Assembly: GCF_026183895.1 (NCBI RefSeq)
Contig: NZ_JAPFQI010000012.1
Span: forward strand, 1-64,000
Length of the DNA: 64,000 bases
Direction of reading: 5' to 3'
From: Sabulicella glaciei
GTDB taxonomy: Bacteria > Pseudomonadota > Alphaproteobacteria > Acetobacterales > Acetobacteraceae
Both the position numbers and the translations under genes were made by a program. The notes beneath the pieces are model-generated. The model was not told the origin of the DNA. It searched no databases and saw nothing but the letters and a program-made list of their open reading frames with translations. Below are positions 32,989 through 44,621 of this stretch, piece by piece. Every line of letters begins with the position of its first letter. The first letter of the stretch is position 1.

Positions 32989-34866
32989 ATGTCAGGCTAC
33001 GACGACGCCTATGCCGAGTGGCGACGCGATCCGCTGGGCTGGTGGATGGAGGCGGCGCGCGGCATCGCCTGGACGCGCTTCCCCGGCACCGCCTTCGACC
33101 CTGGCCAGGGTCCCTTCGGGCGCTGGTTCCCGGACGGGCGGCTGAACACCTGCCACAACGCGCTGGACCGACACGTGGAAGCGGGGCGCGGCGACGCGGT
33201 GGCGCTGATCTGGGACAGCCCGATGACCGGGCAGGTGCAGCGCTTCACCTACGCGGAGATGCTGGAGCGAACGGCGAAGCTGGCAGGTGCGCTGGCGGCG
33301 CGCGGCGTCAGCAGGGGCGATCGCGTCATCCTCTACATGCCCATGGTGCCCGAGGCGGCCATCGCCATGCTGGCCTGCGCGCGGCTGGGCGCCATCCATT
33401 CCGTCGTGTTCGGCGGCTTCGCGGCGGCGGAGCTGGCGGCGCGCATCGAGGACGCCACGCCCAAGGCGGTGATCGCGGCGTCCTGCGGCCTCGAACCGGG
33501 GCGCGTCGTCGCCTACAAGCCGCTGCTGGACGCGGCCATCGGCCTGTCGCCGCACAAGCCGGAATTCTGCGTCATCCTCCAGCGCGAGCAGGCGCGGGCC
33601 GAGATGGTGGAAGGCCGCGACTTCGACTTCGCGGCCGAGGAGGCGTCGGGCCAGCCGCACGCGCCGGTCGAGGTGGCGGCGACCGACCCGCTCTACATCC
33701 TCTACACCAGCGGCACGACCGGGAAGCCCAAGGGCATCGTGCGCGACAATGGCGGCCACGCCGTCGCGCTGCACCGCTCCATCTCCATGATCTACGGCCT
33801 CAAGCCCGGCGACGTGTTCTGGACCGCGAGCGACGTCGGCTGGGTGGTGGGCCATTCCTACATCGTCTACGCGCCGCTCCTTGCCGGGGTGACGAGCGTG
33901 ATGTTCGAGGGCAAGCCGGTGGGCACGCCCGATGCCGGCACCTTCTGGCGCGTCTGCGCCGATCACGGGGTGAAGCTGCTGTTTACCGCCCCCACCGCGC
34001 TGCGCGCCATCAAGAAGGAGGACCCGGAGGGCGCGATGATGAAGCGCCACGACCTGTCGCGGCTGGAGGCGCTGTTCCTGGCCGGCGAGCGCTGCGACCC
34101 GCCCACCGCGATCTGGGCGGCAGAAAAGCTGGGCGTGCCGGTGGTGGATCACTGGTGGCAGACCGAGACGGGCTGGCCCATCACCGCCGGGTTCCGCGAG
34201 TACGGGTTGTTCGCGCCGCGTCCCGGCTCGGGCGGCCGTCCCTCGCCGGGCTACGACGTGGCGGCGCTGGACGTGCAGGGGAACGAGGTGCCGCGCGGGC
34301 AGCAGGGCGCGCTGGCGCTGCGCCTGCCGCTGCCCCCCGGCTGCGCGCCGACGCTGTGGAACGCCGAGGAGCGCTACCGCCAAGCCTATCTTTCCACCTT
34401 CCCGCATTTCTACGACACCTCGGATGCCGGGACGGTGGACGAGGAAGGTTTCGTCTGGGTGATGGGCCGCACCGACGACATCATCAACGTCGCCGGGCAC
34501 CGGCTTTCCACCGGCCAGATGGAGGAGGTGCTGGCCTCCCACCCCGATGTCGCCGAATGCGCAGTGGTGGGCGCAGCCGATGCGCTGAAGGGCCAGGCGC
34601 CGCTTGGCCTTGTCGTGCTGAAGGCCGGTGTCCAGCGGGAGGAGGCGGAGGTGGCGCGCGAGCTCGTCGCCCTGGTGCGCGAGCGCATCGGGCCGGTGGC
34701 GGCCTTCAAGGAGGCGCGCGTGGTGCCGCGCCTGCCCAAGACGCGCTCCGGCAAGATCCTGCGCGCCACGATCCGCAAGATCGCCGACCGCGAGGACTAC
34801 GTGGTCCCGCCCACGATCGACGACCCGGTGATCCTCGACGAGATCAGCGAGGCGCTGTCCCGATGA
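32989..34866 (+). CDS. prpE: Propionyl-CoA synthetase (propionate-CoA ligase)
   Basis: A 625-residue ANL-family ligase that activates propionate, and often acetate, via an acyl-adenylate. The P-loop-like motif YTSGTTGKPKG followed by IVRDNGGHAVAL is characteristic of PrpE rather than Acs. WWQTETGWPI and the C-terminal catalytic lysine region LPKTRSGKILRATIRKIAD are present. It overlaps the following enoyl-CoA hydratase by 4 bases (ATGA) and heads a three-gene operon. The methylcitrate or methylmalonyl genes that usually complete propionate catabolism are not in the window. Confidence 0.92.
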   Translation: MSGYDDAYAEWRRDPLGWWMEAARGIAWTRFPGTAFDPGQGPFGRWFPDGRLNTCHNALDRHVEAGRGDAVALIWDSPMTGQVQRFTYAEMLERTAKLAGALAARGVSRGDRVILYMPMVPEAAIAMLACARLGAIHSVVFGGFAAAELAARIEDATPKAVIAASCGLEPGRVVAYKPLLDAAIGLSPHKPEFCVILQREQARAEMVEGRDFDFAAEEASGQPHAPVEVAATDPLYILYTSGTTGKPKGIVRDNGGHAVALHRSISMIYGLKPGDVFWTASDVGWVVGHSYIVYAPLLAGVTSVMFEGKPVGTPDAGTFWRVCADHGVKLLFTAPTALRAIKKEDPEGAMMKRHDLSRLEALFLAGERCDPPTAIWAAEKLGVPVVDHWWQTETGWPITAGFREYGLFAPRPGSGGRPSPGYDVAALDVQGNEVPRGQQGALALRLPLPPGCAPTLWNAEERYRQAYLSTFPHFYDTSDAGTVDEEGFVWVMGRTDDIINVAGHRLSTGQMEEVLASHPDVAECAVVGAADALKGQAPLGLVVLKAGVQREEAEVARELVALVRERIGPVAAFKEARVVPRLPKTRSGKILRATIRKIADREDYVVPPTIDDPVILDEISEALSR

Positions 34867-35632
34867 TCCGCGCGGAACGACGCAACGACGGCGTGGCGCT
34901 GCTGGTGCTGGACCGGCCGGCGCAGCGCAACGCCCTGTCCCTCCCCATGCTGGAGGCGCTGCGCGCGGCGCTGCGCGAGGCGGAGGATGCGCGCTGCATC
35001 GTGCTCGCCGCCGAGGGTCCGGCCTTCTGCGCCGGCCACGACATGCGCGAACTGACCGAGGCGCGCAGCCGGCCCGATGGCGGCCGCGAGTTCTTCGCCC
35101 GCACCATGGCCCTGTGCGGCGAGGTGATGCGCGCCGTGACGGAGCACCCCGTGCCCGTCATCGCGGCGGTGGAGGGGATCGCCACCGCTGCCGGCTGCCA
35201 GCTCGTCGCCGCCTGCGACATGGGGATCGCCGCGCCCGGGGCGAAGTTCTGCACGCCGGGGGTGGAGATCGGGCTGTTCTGCTCCACCCCGGCCGTCGCC
35301 TTGTCGCGCGCCGTGAGTCGCAAGGCGGCGCTGGAGATGCTGTTCACCGGCCGCTTCGTTTCGGCGGAGGAGGCGGCGCGCCTCGGCCTCGTGAACCGGG
35401 TGGAGGCCGATCCGCGCATAGCGGCGCTGGAGATGGCGTCGCGCATCGTGGGGCGCAGCGGCGTCGCCATCCGCATGGGCAAGGCCGGCTTCAACCGGCA
35501 ATGCGGCCTTGACCTCGCCGCCGCCTACGAGGCCGCGGCGACGGTGATGGTGGAGAACATGATGGCGGCGGATGCGGAGGAGGGCATCGGCGCCTTCCTC
35601 GGCAAGCGCGCGCCCAACTGGACGGATCGCTG

Positions 35633-35633
<1 letters not shown>
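34863..35633 (+). CDS. Enoyl-CoA hydratase/isomerase family protein
   Basis: A 256-residue crotonase-fold protein. Oxyanion-hole segments are AEGPAFCAGHDMRELTEA and AVEGIATAAGCQLVAACDM, and the C-terminal AFLGKRAPNW is a common ending. The histidine in AGHDM is seen in ECHDC3-like members, whose reaction is unsettled. The ATG overlaps the prpE stop by 4 bases, and its stop shares a base with the next ATG (TGATG), indicating tight coupling among the three genes. Confidence 0.86.
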
Positions 35634-37217
<1,584 letters not shown>

Positions 37218-37243
<26 letters not shown>

Positions 37244-38387
37244 CGGCGTAAAGGAAGGCCAAGGCGGCGAGGACGCCGATCGCGGCCAGCAGCCAGGGCA
37301 CGGCGCCGTAGCCGCCCTGCGCTTCCCAGATCAGCGCGACCAGGATGGGTGCCGCCACGCGTGGCCCCACCGAGACCAGGGTGAGGGCGCCGGTCACCGC
37401 GCCGTATCCCTCGCGCCCCAGGATCTCCGCCGTGCCGGCGGAGCGGACGATGGTGAGCAGCCCATCCGCCATGGCCCAGAACAGCACGAAGGGCAGGAGT
37501 GCGGTGAACTCCGCCGGGGCGAGAGCGAGCCAAAGCAGCCCCAGCGGCAGCAGCCAGGTGGAGATCACCCCCACCACTTGCGTCGAGGCGCGGGTGCCCA
37601 GCAGGAACAGGCCGATCCGCGCCGCCACCTGGAAGGGCCCGTGCAGCGCGGCGAGCAGGATGACGCTCGCTTCCGGCAGGTCCAGTTCGCGCAGCAGGGG
37701 CACCAGATGCGCGCCCATCGCCGTGCCGATGAAGGCGTGGCCAGCAAAGCAGAGGGCCAGCCCCCAGAAGGCCGGGCGCCGCAGCGCCGCGCGCAGTCCG
37801 CCGCCCGGCAGCGGCGTGGCGACGCGGGCCGGGGCCGCGCTGAACTGCCACCACGCGACGGCGGCCGCGACGCATTCCAATGCGGCGAGCACCAGCAGCG
37901 CGTCGCGCCAGCCCAGCGCCCCGACCAGCGCGGCGTTCAGGGGGATGAAGATCGTGCCCGTGAAGCCGGTGAGGAAGGTGATCAGCGTGATGGCGCGCAT
38001 CGGCTCCCGCGCCAGCGCGACCACCACCGCCATGGCCGGGGTCCAGAGCGCCGTCGCGTGCGCGCAGCCGATCACTACCCAGGCGAGGTAGAACACGGCG
38101 GGGTGCGTCGCGGTGGACCACATCACCAGCCCCGCCGCGCCCAGCAGCGGGCCGCCGACCAGCGGCAGCTTGCCGCCCTCGCGGTCCACGTGGCGCCCGA
38201 CCGGGATGGCCAGCGCGCCCGCCACCAGCAGCCCCAGGGTGAAGGCCCCGTTCAGCAGCGCGCGCGACCAGCCGAGATCCGCCTCCATCGGCTGCACCAC
38301 CAGGGCGAACGGCGTGAACAGCGTGCCCCAGCCAAGGGTCTGCGTCAGCGCCGTCGCGAGGATCAGCGCCAGATCGGGGCGTTTCAT
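37218..38387 (-). CDS. MFS transporter
   Basis: A 389-residue major facilitator with about 12 helices. It begins LALILATALTQTLGWGTLFTPFALVVQPM and has an A-like motif in PVGRHVDREGGKLPLVGGPLLG. The substrate is unknown. It follows the C39-like peptidase gene after 25 bases on the same strand, so it may be the last member of the dpp transcription unit. Its 3' end overlaps the acyl-CoA ligase gene convergently. Confidence 0.85.
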
Positions 38388-38412
38388 GGACGGGCGTTCG
38401 GCCGTGGACGTT

Positions 38413-38999
38413 TCAGCCGAGGAGGATGCCCCGTTCCGCGTGGAAGCGCGAGAAGGTGGACAGCGTCATCCGCACGTCGCGCCGCGTGTCCTCCGTGTCG
38501 CCGGAAGGGTTGTGGAAGCGCAGCCGCCCCGCCTCATCCACCCCGAAAACGAGGACGAGATGCCCGCCGCGCTGGGGCGGCTGCGTCTCGGGGCGGCGGA
38601 TGGAGGCGTGGACGGAGGCGATGAAGAGCCGCCCGCCGGCCAGCTTGGCCGGGATGTCCTCCGTCGGCTCATCCAGCACGATGCGGGCGGGGATGCCGCG
38701 CTCTTGGAGGAAGGACACGGCGCCGGCATAGATCAGCCCGTGGATCGCCTCGCCCTCGACCACGTAGCCGCCGCGAGCCTGCACGGCGCGGCGCAGATCG
38801 TGGATGCGGTGCGCTTCGCCCCGCGTGGCGAGGGCCATCTTCAGGCAGGCCATGCCGCAGAGATGAGAGGCCCAGGTGGCGTATTCCGTGGCGCTATCCG
38901 CTCCGGATCCGGTCCAGTGCGGGTCGGTCGCCGCGTCCCGCCCGGCCAGGAAATCCGCCACCAGCGTGGCGGATTCCCATTGCGCGAAGAAGGGCGGCG

Positions 39000-39003
<4 letters not shown>
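38413..39003 (-). CDS. C39-like cysteine peptidase, coupled to dipeptide importer
   Basis: A 196-residue papain-fold protein that fits the peptidase_C39_2 family. Probable catalytic Cys49 is in HLCGMACLKMAL, His148 in RGGHLVLVFGVDE, and Asn165 in RFHNPSGD. There is no signal peptide and no transmembrane domain, unlike the C39 domain of bacteriocin exporters. Its GTG start at 39003 overlaps the dppF stop (GTGA), so translation is coupled to the dipeptide importer. A role in processing imported peptides is an inference from this linkage. Confidence 0.72.
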
Positions 39004-40033
<1,030 letters not shown>

Positions 40034-40037
<4 letters not shown>

Positions 40038-41011
40038 GCCGCGACCTCCTCCAGATGGGGGTGGAAGCAGCGGGCGCGCTGCCCGGGACGCAAGTCGAAC
40101 AGCGCCGGCTCCTGCAGGCACACCTCGTCGGCGCGGGCGCAGCGGGAGCGGAAGGCGCAGCCGGCGGGCAGCTTCAGGAGCGAGGGCGTCATGCCCGGGA
40201 TCTGCCGCAGCGGCTCCCCGCGCTTGTTGCGCGAGGGGACGGAGCCGATCAGCCCGACCGTGTAGGGGTGCAGCGGCGCGTCGAGCACGGCGGAAACCTC
40301 GCCTTCCTCCACGATGCGGCCCGCGTACATGACGGCGATGTCGTCGGCGAGGCCGGCGACGACCGAAAGGTCATGGGTGATCCAGATCAGCGAGGTGCCC
40401 GTGGTGGCGGCCAGCTTCTGCACCTCGGCCAGGATCTGGCCCTGGATGGTGACGTCCAGCGCCGTGGTCGGCTCGTCCGCGATGATGAGTTCGGGGCGGT
40501 GCAGCAGTGCGATGGCGATGGCGACGCGCTGGCGCATCCCGCCGGAGAACTGGTGCGGATAGGATTTGAGCCGCTCGTCGGGGGAGGGGATGCCGACCAT
40601 GCCCAGAGCGTCCCGGGCGCGCTGGCGGGCGGTCTCGCGGTCCACCTTCTCGTGCGCCAGCACCGTCTCGATCATCTGCGTGTCCACGCGCAGGACCGGA
40701 TTGAGCGTCATCATCGGGTCCTGGAAGATCATGGCGATGCGGTTGCCGCGAAGCTGCCGCATCTCCTCCTCGCTGATCTTCGCCAGGTTCCGTCCCTGGT
40801 ACAGGATCTGCCCGCCCACGACCCGGCCCGGCGCGTCCACGAGGCCGATGATCGAGAAGCCGGTGACGGACTTGCCCGAGCCGGACTCGCCGACAAGGCC
40901 GAGCACCTTGCCGCGGCCCACGGTGAAGGACACCCCGTCCACGGCCTTCACGACCCCGGCCCGGGTGAAGAAGTGAGTCTGGAGGTCGCGGACCTCGAGG
41001 GTGGCGGTCAT
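40034..41011 (-). CDS. dppD: Dipeptide/oligopeptide ABC transporter ATP-binding protein (DppD type)
   Basis: A 325-residue ABC ATPase with Walker A GESGSGKSV, Q loop IFQDPMMTLNPVL, signature FSGGMRQRVAIAIAL, Walker B LIIADEPTTALDVT, and the C-terminal Cys cluster (CAFRSRCARADEVC) typical of OppD/DppD. It is the partner of the adjacent DppF. It begins one base before the dppC stop region and is part of the dppABCDF order on the minus strand. Confidence 0.92.
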
Positions 41012-41012
41012 C

Positions 41013-41927
41013 TTACTTCTTGAGCCTTGGGTTCAGCACGTCGCGCAGATGGTCGCCCATCAGGTTGATGGAGACGATGGTCACCAGCAGCGCGACGCCG
41101 GGATAGAAGGAGATCCAGTACTTGCCCGACAGCATGTACTCGTAGCCGTTCGCGATCAGCAGGCCGAGCGAGGGCTCGGTGATCGGCACGCCGAGGCCGA
41201 GGAAGGACAGCGTCGCCTCCAGCGCGATGGCGCGGGCCACCTGGATGGTGCCCACCACGATCAGCGGCGGCAGGCAATTGGGCAGGAGGTGGCGGAACAG
41301 GATGCGCCGCGTCGGCAGGGCGAGGCACTGCGCCGCCTCGATGTACTCGCGCCGCCGCTCGACCAGGGCGGAGCCGCGCACCGTGCGGGCGTAGTAGGCC
41401 CATTCGACGATCACCAGCGCGATGACGACGTTCATGATGCCCTTGCCGAGGAAGGCCAGGATCATCAGCGCCGCCAGGATGGTCGGGAAGGAAAGCTGCA
41501 GGTCCACGAGGCGCATGATCACCGTGTCGGTGCGCCCGCCCGCATAGGCCGCGAGCAACCCGAGCGAGGCGCCGACGAGGCAGGCGATCAACGCCGAGCC
41601 GGCACCCACGGTCAGCGAGATCCGCAGCCCATACATGATGCCGGAGAGCATGTCGCGCCCCTGGTCATCGGTGCCGAGCCAATGGGTGATGCCGCTGCCG
41701 CCGACCTCGCCGGGCTCGAGCCGCCCGTCCATGATGTCGATCTGGCCGAGGTCGTAGGGGTTCTGCGGCGCGATCCAAGGCGCCAGCAGCGCGACCACGA
41801 CGATGATCGAGAAGACCAGCAGCCCGCCCACGGCGATCTTGCTCGCCATGAACTCGGACACGAAGCGCCGGAAGGGGGTTTCTTCCTTTGGCGCAACGGG
41901 CGCCTTGTCGAGCGTGACGTCGCTCAT
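41013..41927 (-). CDS. dppC: Dipeptide/oligopeptide ABC transporter permease (DppC type)
   Basis: A 304-residue permease of the OppC/DppC family. The N-terminal helix is GGLLVFSIIVVVALLAPWIAP, followed by THWLGTDDQGRDMLSGIMYGLR (the typical GTD-xxGRD element) and the coupling loop EYIEAAQCLALPTRRILFRHLLPN. It forms the heterodimeric channel with DppB. The ATG at 41927 overlaps the dppB stop by 4 bases. Confidence 0.93.
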   Translation of the reverse strand: MSDVTLDKAPVAPKEETPFRRFVSEFMASKIAVGGLLVFSIIVVVALLAPWIAPQNPYDLGQIDIMDGRLEPGEVGGSGITHWLGTDDQGRDMLSGIMYGLRISLTVGAGSALIACLVGASLGLLAAYAGGRTDTVIMRLVDLQLSFPTILAALMILAFLGKGIMNVVIALVIVEWAYYARTVRGSALVERRREYIEAAQCLALPTRRILFRHLLPNCLPPLIVVGTIQVARAIALEATLSFLGLGVPITEPSLGLLIANGYEYMLSGKYWISFYPGVALLVTIVSINLMGDHLRDVLNPRLKK

Positions 41928-42886
41928 GCCTGGCCCTCCAGACGGACCCGCGGATCGAGGACGGAGTAGAGGATGTCCACGATGAGGTTGATGACGATGA
42001 ACATGAGGACGATGATCATCAGGTAGGCGACGATCACCGGTCGGTCGAGCACGTTGATGCTGTCGATGATCAGCTTGCCCATGCCCGGCCAGGCGAAGAC
42101 GCTTTCCGTCACGACGGAAAAGGCGATGGTCGAGCCAAGCTCCAGCCCGACCACGGTGACGACCGGGATCAGGATGTTCTTGAACACGTGCACGTAGGTC
42201 ACGCGCGCCGGGGACAGGCCCTTGGCACGGGCGAACTTCACGTAGTCCATCAGCATCGTTTCCCGCACGCCGGAGCGGGTGAGGCGGATGACGAGGCTGA
42301 TCTTGAACAGGGCGAGGTTGATCGCTGGCAGCAGCAGGTGCGACAGGCCGTTCGCGGTGAGGAAGGACCAGCCCCACAACGTCTCGCCCCGCCCGGTGGA
42401 GGGCAGCCATCCGAGCTGAACGGCGAAGACCATGATCAGCATCAGCCCGACCCAGAAGGTGGGAAGGGAGAAGCCGAGGATGGACCCGGCCATGATCACC
42501 TTCGCCCCCGGGCTGTCGGGCTTCAGCCCGGCATAGAGGCCGAGTGGAAGCCCGATGAGGATGGAGATGAACATGGCGCCGAAGGCCAGCTCCAGCGTCG
42601 CAGGCATCTTCTGCAGGATGAGCTGCAGCGCAGGCTCGCTGAACACGAAGGAACGGCCAAGGTCGCCCTGGAGGGCGTTCTTCACGAAGACCAGGTATTG
42701 CTGCCACAGCGGCAGGTCCAGGCCGAGGGCGCGGATCGCGCGCTCCCGCTCGAACTGGTCGGCATCGGGGGAGATCAGGATCTCCACCGGATCACCCACG
42801 GCATAGACGCCGACGAAGACGATCACGCTCATGGCGACCAGGACGAGGAGCGACTGGAACAGCCGCCGCAGCAGGTAGACGGTCAT
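41924..42886 (-). CDS. dppB: Dipeptide/oligopeptide ABC transporter permease (DppB type)
   Basis: A 320-residue permease starting MTVYLLRRLFQSLLVLVAMS, a typical DppB/OppB beginning, with the coupling loop DYVKFARAKGLSPARVTYVHVFKN and the last helix pair near the C-terminus. It lies between dppA and dppC with ATGA overlaps on both sides. The substrate is probably di- or oligopeptides, though glutathione or nickel systems use the same family. Confidence 0.93.
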   Translation of the reverse strand: MTVYLLRRLFQSLLVLVAMSVIVFVGVYAVGDPVEILISPDADQFERERAIRALGLDLPLWQQYLVFVKNALQGDLGRSFVFSEPALQLILQKMPATLELAFGAMFISILIGLPLGLYAGLKPDSPGAKVIMAGSILGFSLPTFWVGLMLIMVFAVQLGWLPSTGRGETLWGWSFLTANGLSHLLLPAINLALFKISLVIRLTRSGVRETMLMDYVKFARAKGLSPARVTYVHVFKNILIPVVTVVGLELGSTIAFSVVTESVFAWPGMGKLIIDSINVLDRPVIVAYLMIIVLMFIVINLIVDILYSVLDPRVRLEGQA

Positions 42887-44451
42887 CGTGCGGGCTTCAC
42901 GTCCTGTGCGCGCGTCAGCTCATCCGCACGCGAATCGTGGCGAAGGTGGTTACGCATGGCCCAGATATTGGTCTGGATATGCAGGGGGATGATCGCGACA
43001 TCCTCCAGTGCCATGCGCTGGGCGCGGATCAGGATCTGCTCGCGCTCGCCGTCGTTGATGGTGCCCAGGGCCTGGATCAGCAGCGCGTCCACCTCGGGGT
43101 TGGAATAACGGCCCCGGTTGGAGGCGCCCCAGCCGCGGTCGCGGTTGAAGGTGGCGATGAGGTTGCGAAGCGGATGCGACCCTTCGGGGTTCGAGCCCCA
43201 GCCGATGAGGAAGGCGCTGAACTCCTGCCGCCCGGCGCGGGCGACGAAGGTGGTCCAGGGCTGCGCCTCGACGGCGGTGCGCACGCCGATGCGGGTCCAC
43301 ATCTGGCCGATGGCCTGGATGATGCGCCCGTCATTCGGGTAGCGGTCATTCGGCCCGTGCAGGGTAATGCGGAAGCCCTGCGGGAATCCGGCCTCGGCCA
43401 GCAGGCGGCGGGCGCCCTCGGCGTCGAAGCGCGGCGCCGGGAGGTCCGGCACGTAGGAGAAGATGCCGGGAGGGAAGAACTGGCCGGACGGCGTCGCGGC
43501 GCCTTCCATCACCCGGTCCACGATGGCCTGGCGGTCGATGGCCATGGACAGGGCGCGGCGCACCCGCAGGTCCCGCAGCGGGTTCCGCGGCAGGGGCTGG
43601 CCGTTGTTGTCCGTGACGAAGGGCGAGGCCTCCTCACGCGGGTGGTCCAGCGAGAGGTAGATGATCCGCAGCCCCGTCACCTCGCTCATGTACAGGCGGT
43701 CGTCGCGGCGCAGCCGGGCGAGGTCGGCGGTGGGGACCTGGTCGATGAACTCCACGTCGCCGGCCAGCAGCGCCGCGGTGCGGGCGCTGTCGTTCACGAT
43801 CATGCGGTAGTTCACGCGCTGCCAGTGCGGCTTGTCGCCGAAATACTCGTCGTTGCGCTCGAACTCGATCCGGTCGCCTAGGCGGTGGGAAACGACGCGG
43901 AACGGCCCGGTGCCGACGGCGGCGCGGCCGGCGTTGAAATCCTCGGTCGTCGCGTTCTCGTGCGTCTCGCGGTCGAGGATGTAGACGTTGGTCATGTCCT
44001 GCGGGAGCAGGGGGTAGGGGCCGTCGGTCCGCAGGCGGATCGTGTGGCTGTCCACGACCTGGACTTCCCGGATCGGGCGCACGAAGGCCGCGAAGGAGGA
44101 GGGGGAGTTCGGCACGTTGGGAACGCGCCTGAACGTGAAGGCCACGTCCTCGGCGGTGAACTCGTTGCCGTTGTGGAAGCGCACGCCGCGGCGCAGCTTG
44201 AACTCCCAGGTATCCGGCGCGACGGTGGACCAGCTTTCCGCGAGGCCGGGCACCTGGCGGGCTTGGCCATCCGTGTTCACCAGCCGATCGAACACCATCG
44301 CCGCGACGGCGTTGTTGGGCGAAAGCTGGTGGAAATGCGGGTCGAGCGACGTTACCGGCGCGCCGACCGCCATGGTCAGAGTTTGCGCCGTCGCCGGCGC
44401 CGAAAGCCCGATCGCGCCAGCCAAGGCCAGCGCCACGCCCTTCCAAGCCAT
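42883..44451 (-). CDS. dppA: Peptide ABC transporter substrate-binding protein (DppA type)
   Basis: A 522-residue family 5 binding protein. A signal peptide (GVALALAGAIGLSAPATAQ) precedes LTMAVGAPVTSLDPHF, FTAEDVAFTFRRVPNVPNSP and TDNNGQPLPRNPLRDLRVRRAL. It should deliver peptides to DppBCDF. GAGAGAAGATA upstream supports the ATG at 44451. It is a close paralogue of the solitary binding protein at 25.9 kb. It is the first gene of the operon; the promoter should lie in the 170 bases shared with the divergent mrcA. Confidence 0.9.
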   Translation of the reverse strand: MAWKGVALALAGAIGLSAPATAQTLTMAVGAPVTSLDPHFHQLSPNNAVAAMVFDRLVNTDGQARQVPGLAESWSTVAPDTWEFKLRRGVRFHNGNEFTAEDVAFTFRRVPNVPNSPSSFAAFVRPIREVQVVDSHTIRLRTDGPYPLLPQDMTNVYILDRETHENATTEDFNAGRAAVGTGPFRVVSHRLGDRIEFERNDEYFGDKPHWQRVNYRMIVNDSARTAALLAGDVEFIDQVPTADLARLRRDDRLYMSEVTGLRIIYLSLDHPREEASPFVTDNNGQPLPRNPLRDLRVRRALSMAIDRQAIVDRVMEGAATPSGQFFPPGIFSYVPDLPAPRFDAEGARRLLAEAGFPQGFRITLHGPNDRYPNDGRIIQAIGQMWTRIGVRTAVEAQPWTTFVARAGRQEFSAFLIGWGSNPEGSHPLRNLIATFNRDRGWGASNRGRYSNPEVDALLIQALGTINDGEREQILIRAQRMALEDVAIIPLHIQTNIWAMRNHLRHDSRADELTRAQDVKPAR

Positions 44452-44621
44452 TATCTTCTCTCCAGAAAGCCCCCGGAAGCGACGGCTCATAGCAGCATCG
44501 CTCCTCCGGGCGCCAGATGGTCGGTCCTTGTGTGCCAATTGTGGGAGGCTTGCTGCCCATGCGCGACAACCTTCTCAATTCGCGCAGCGTTCGAAAGGGG
44601 AAAAGGTGCTAGAACCCCTGC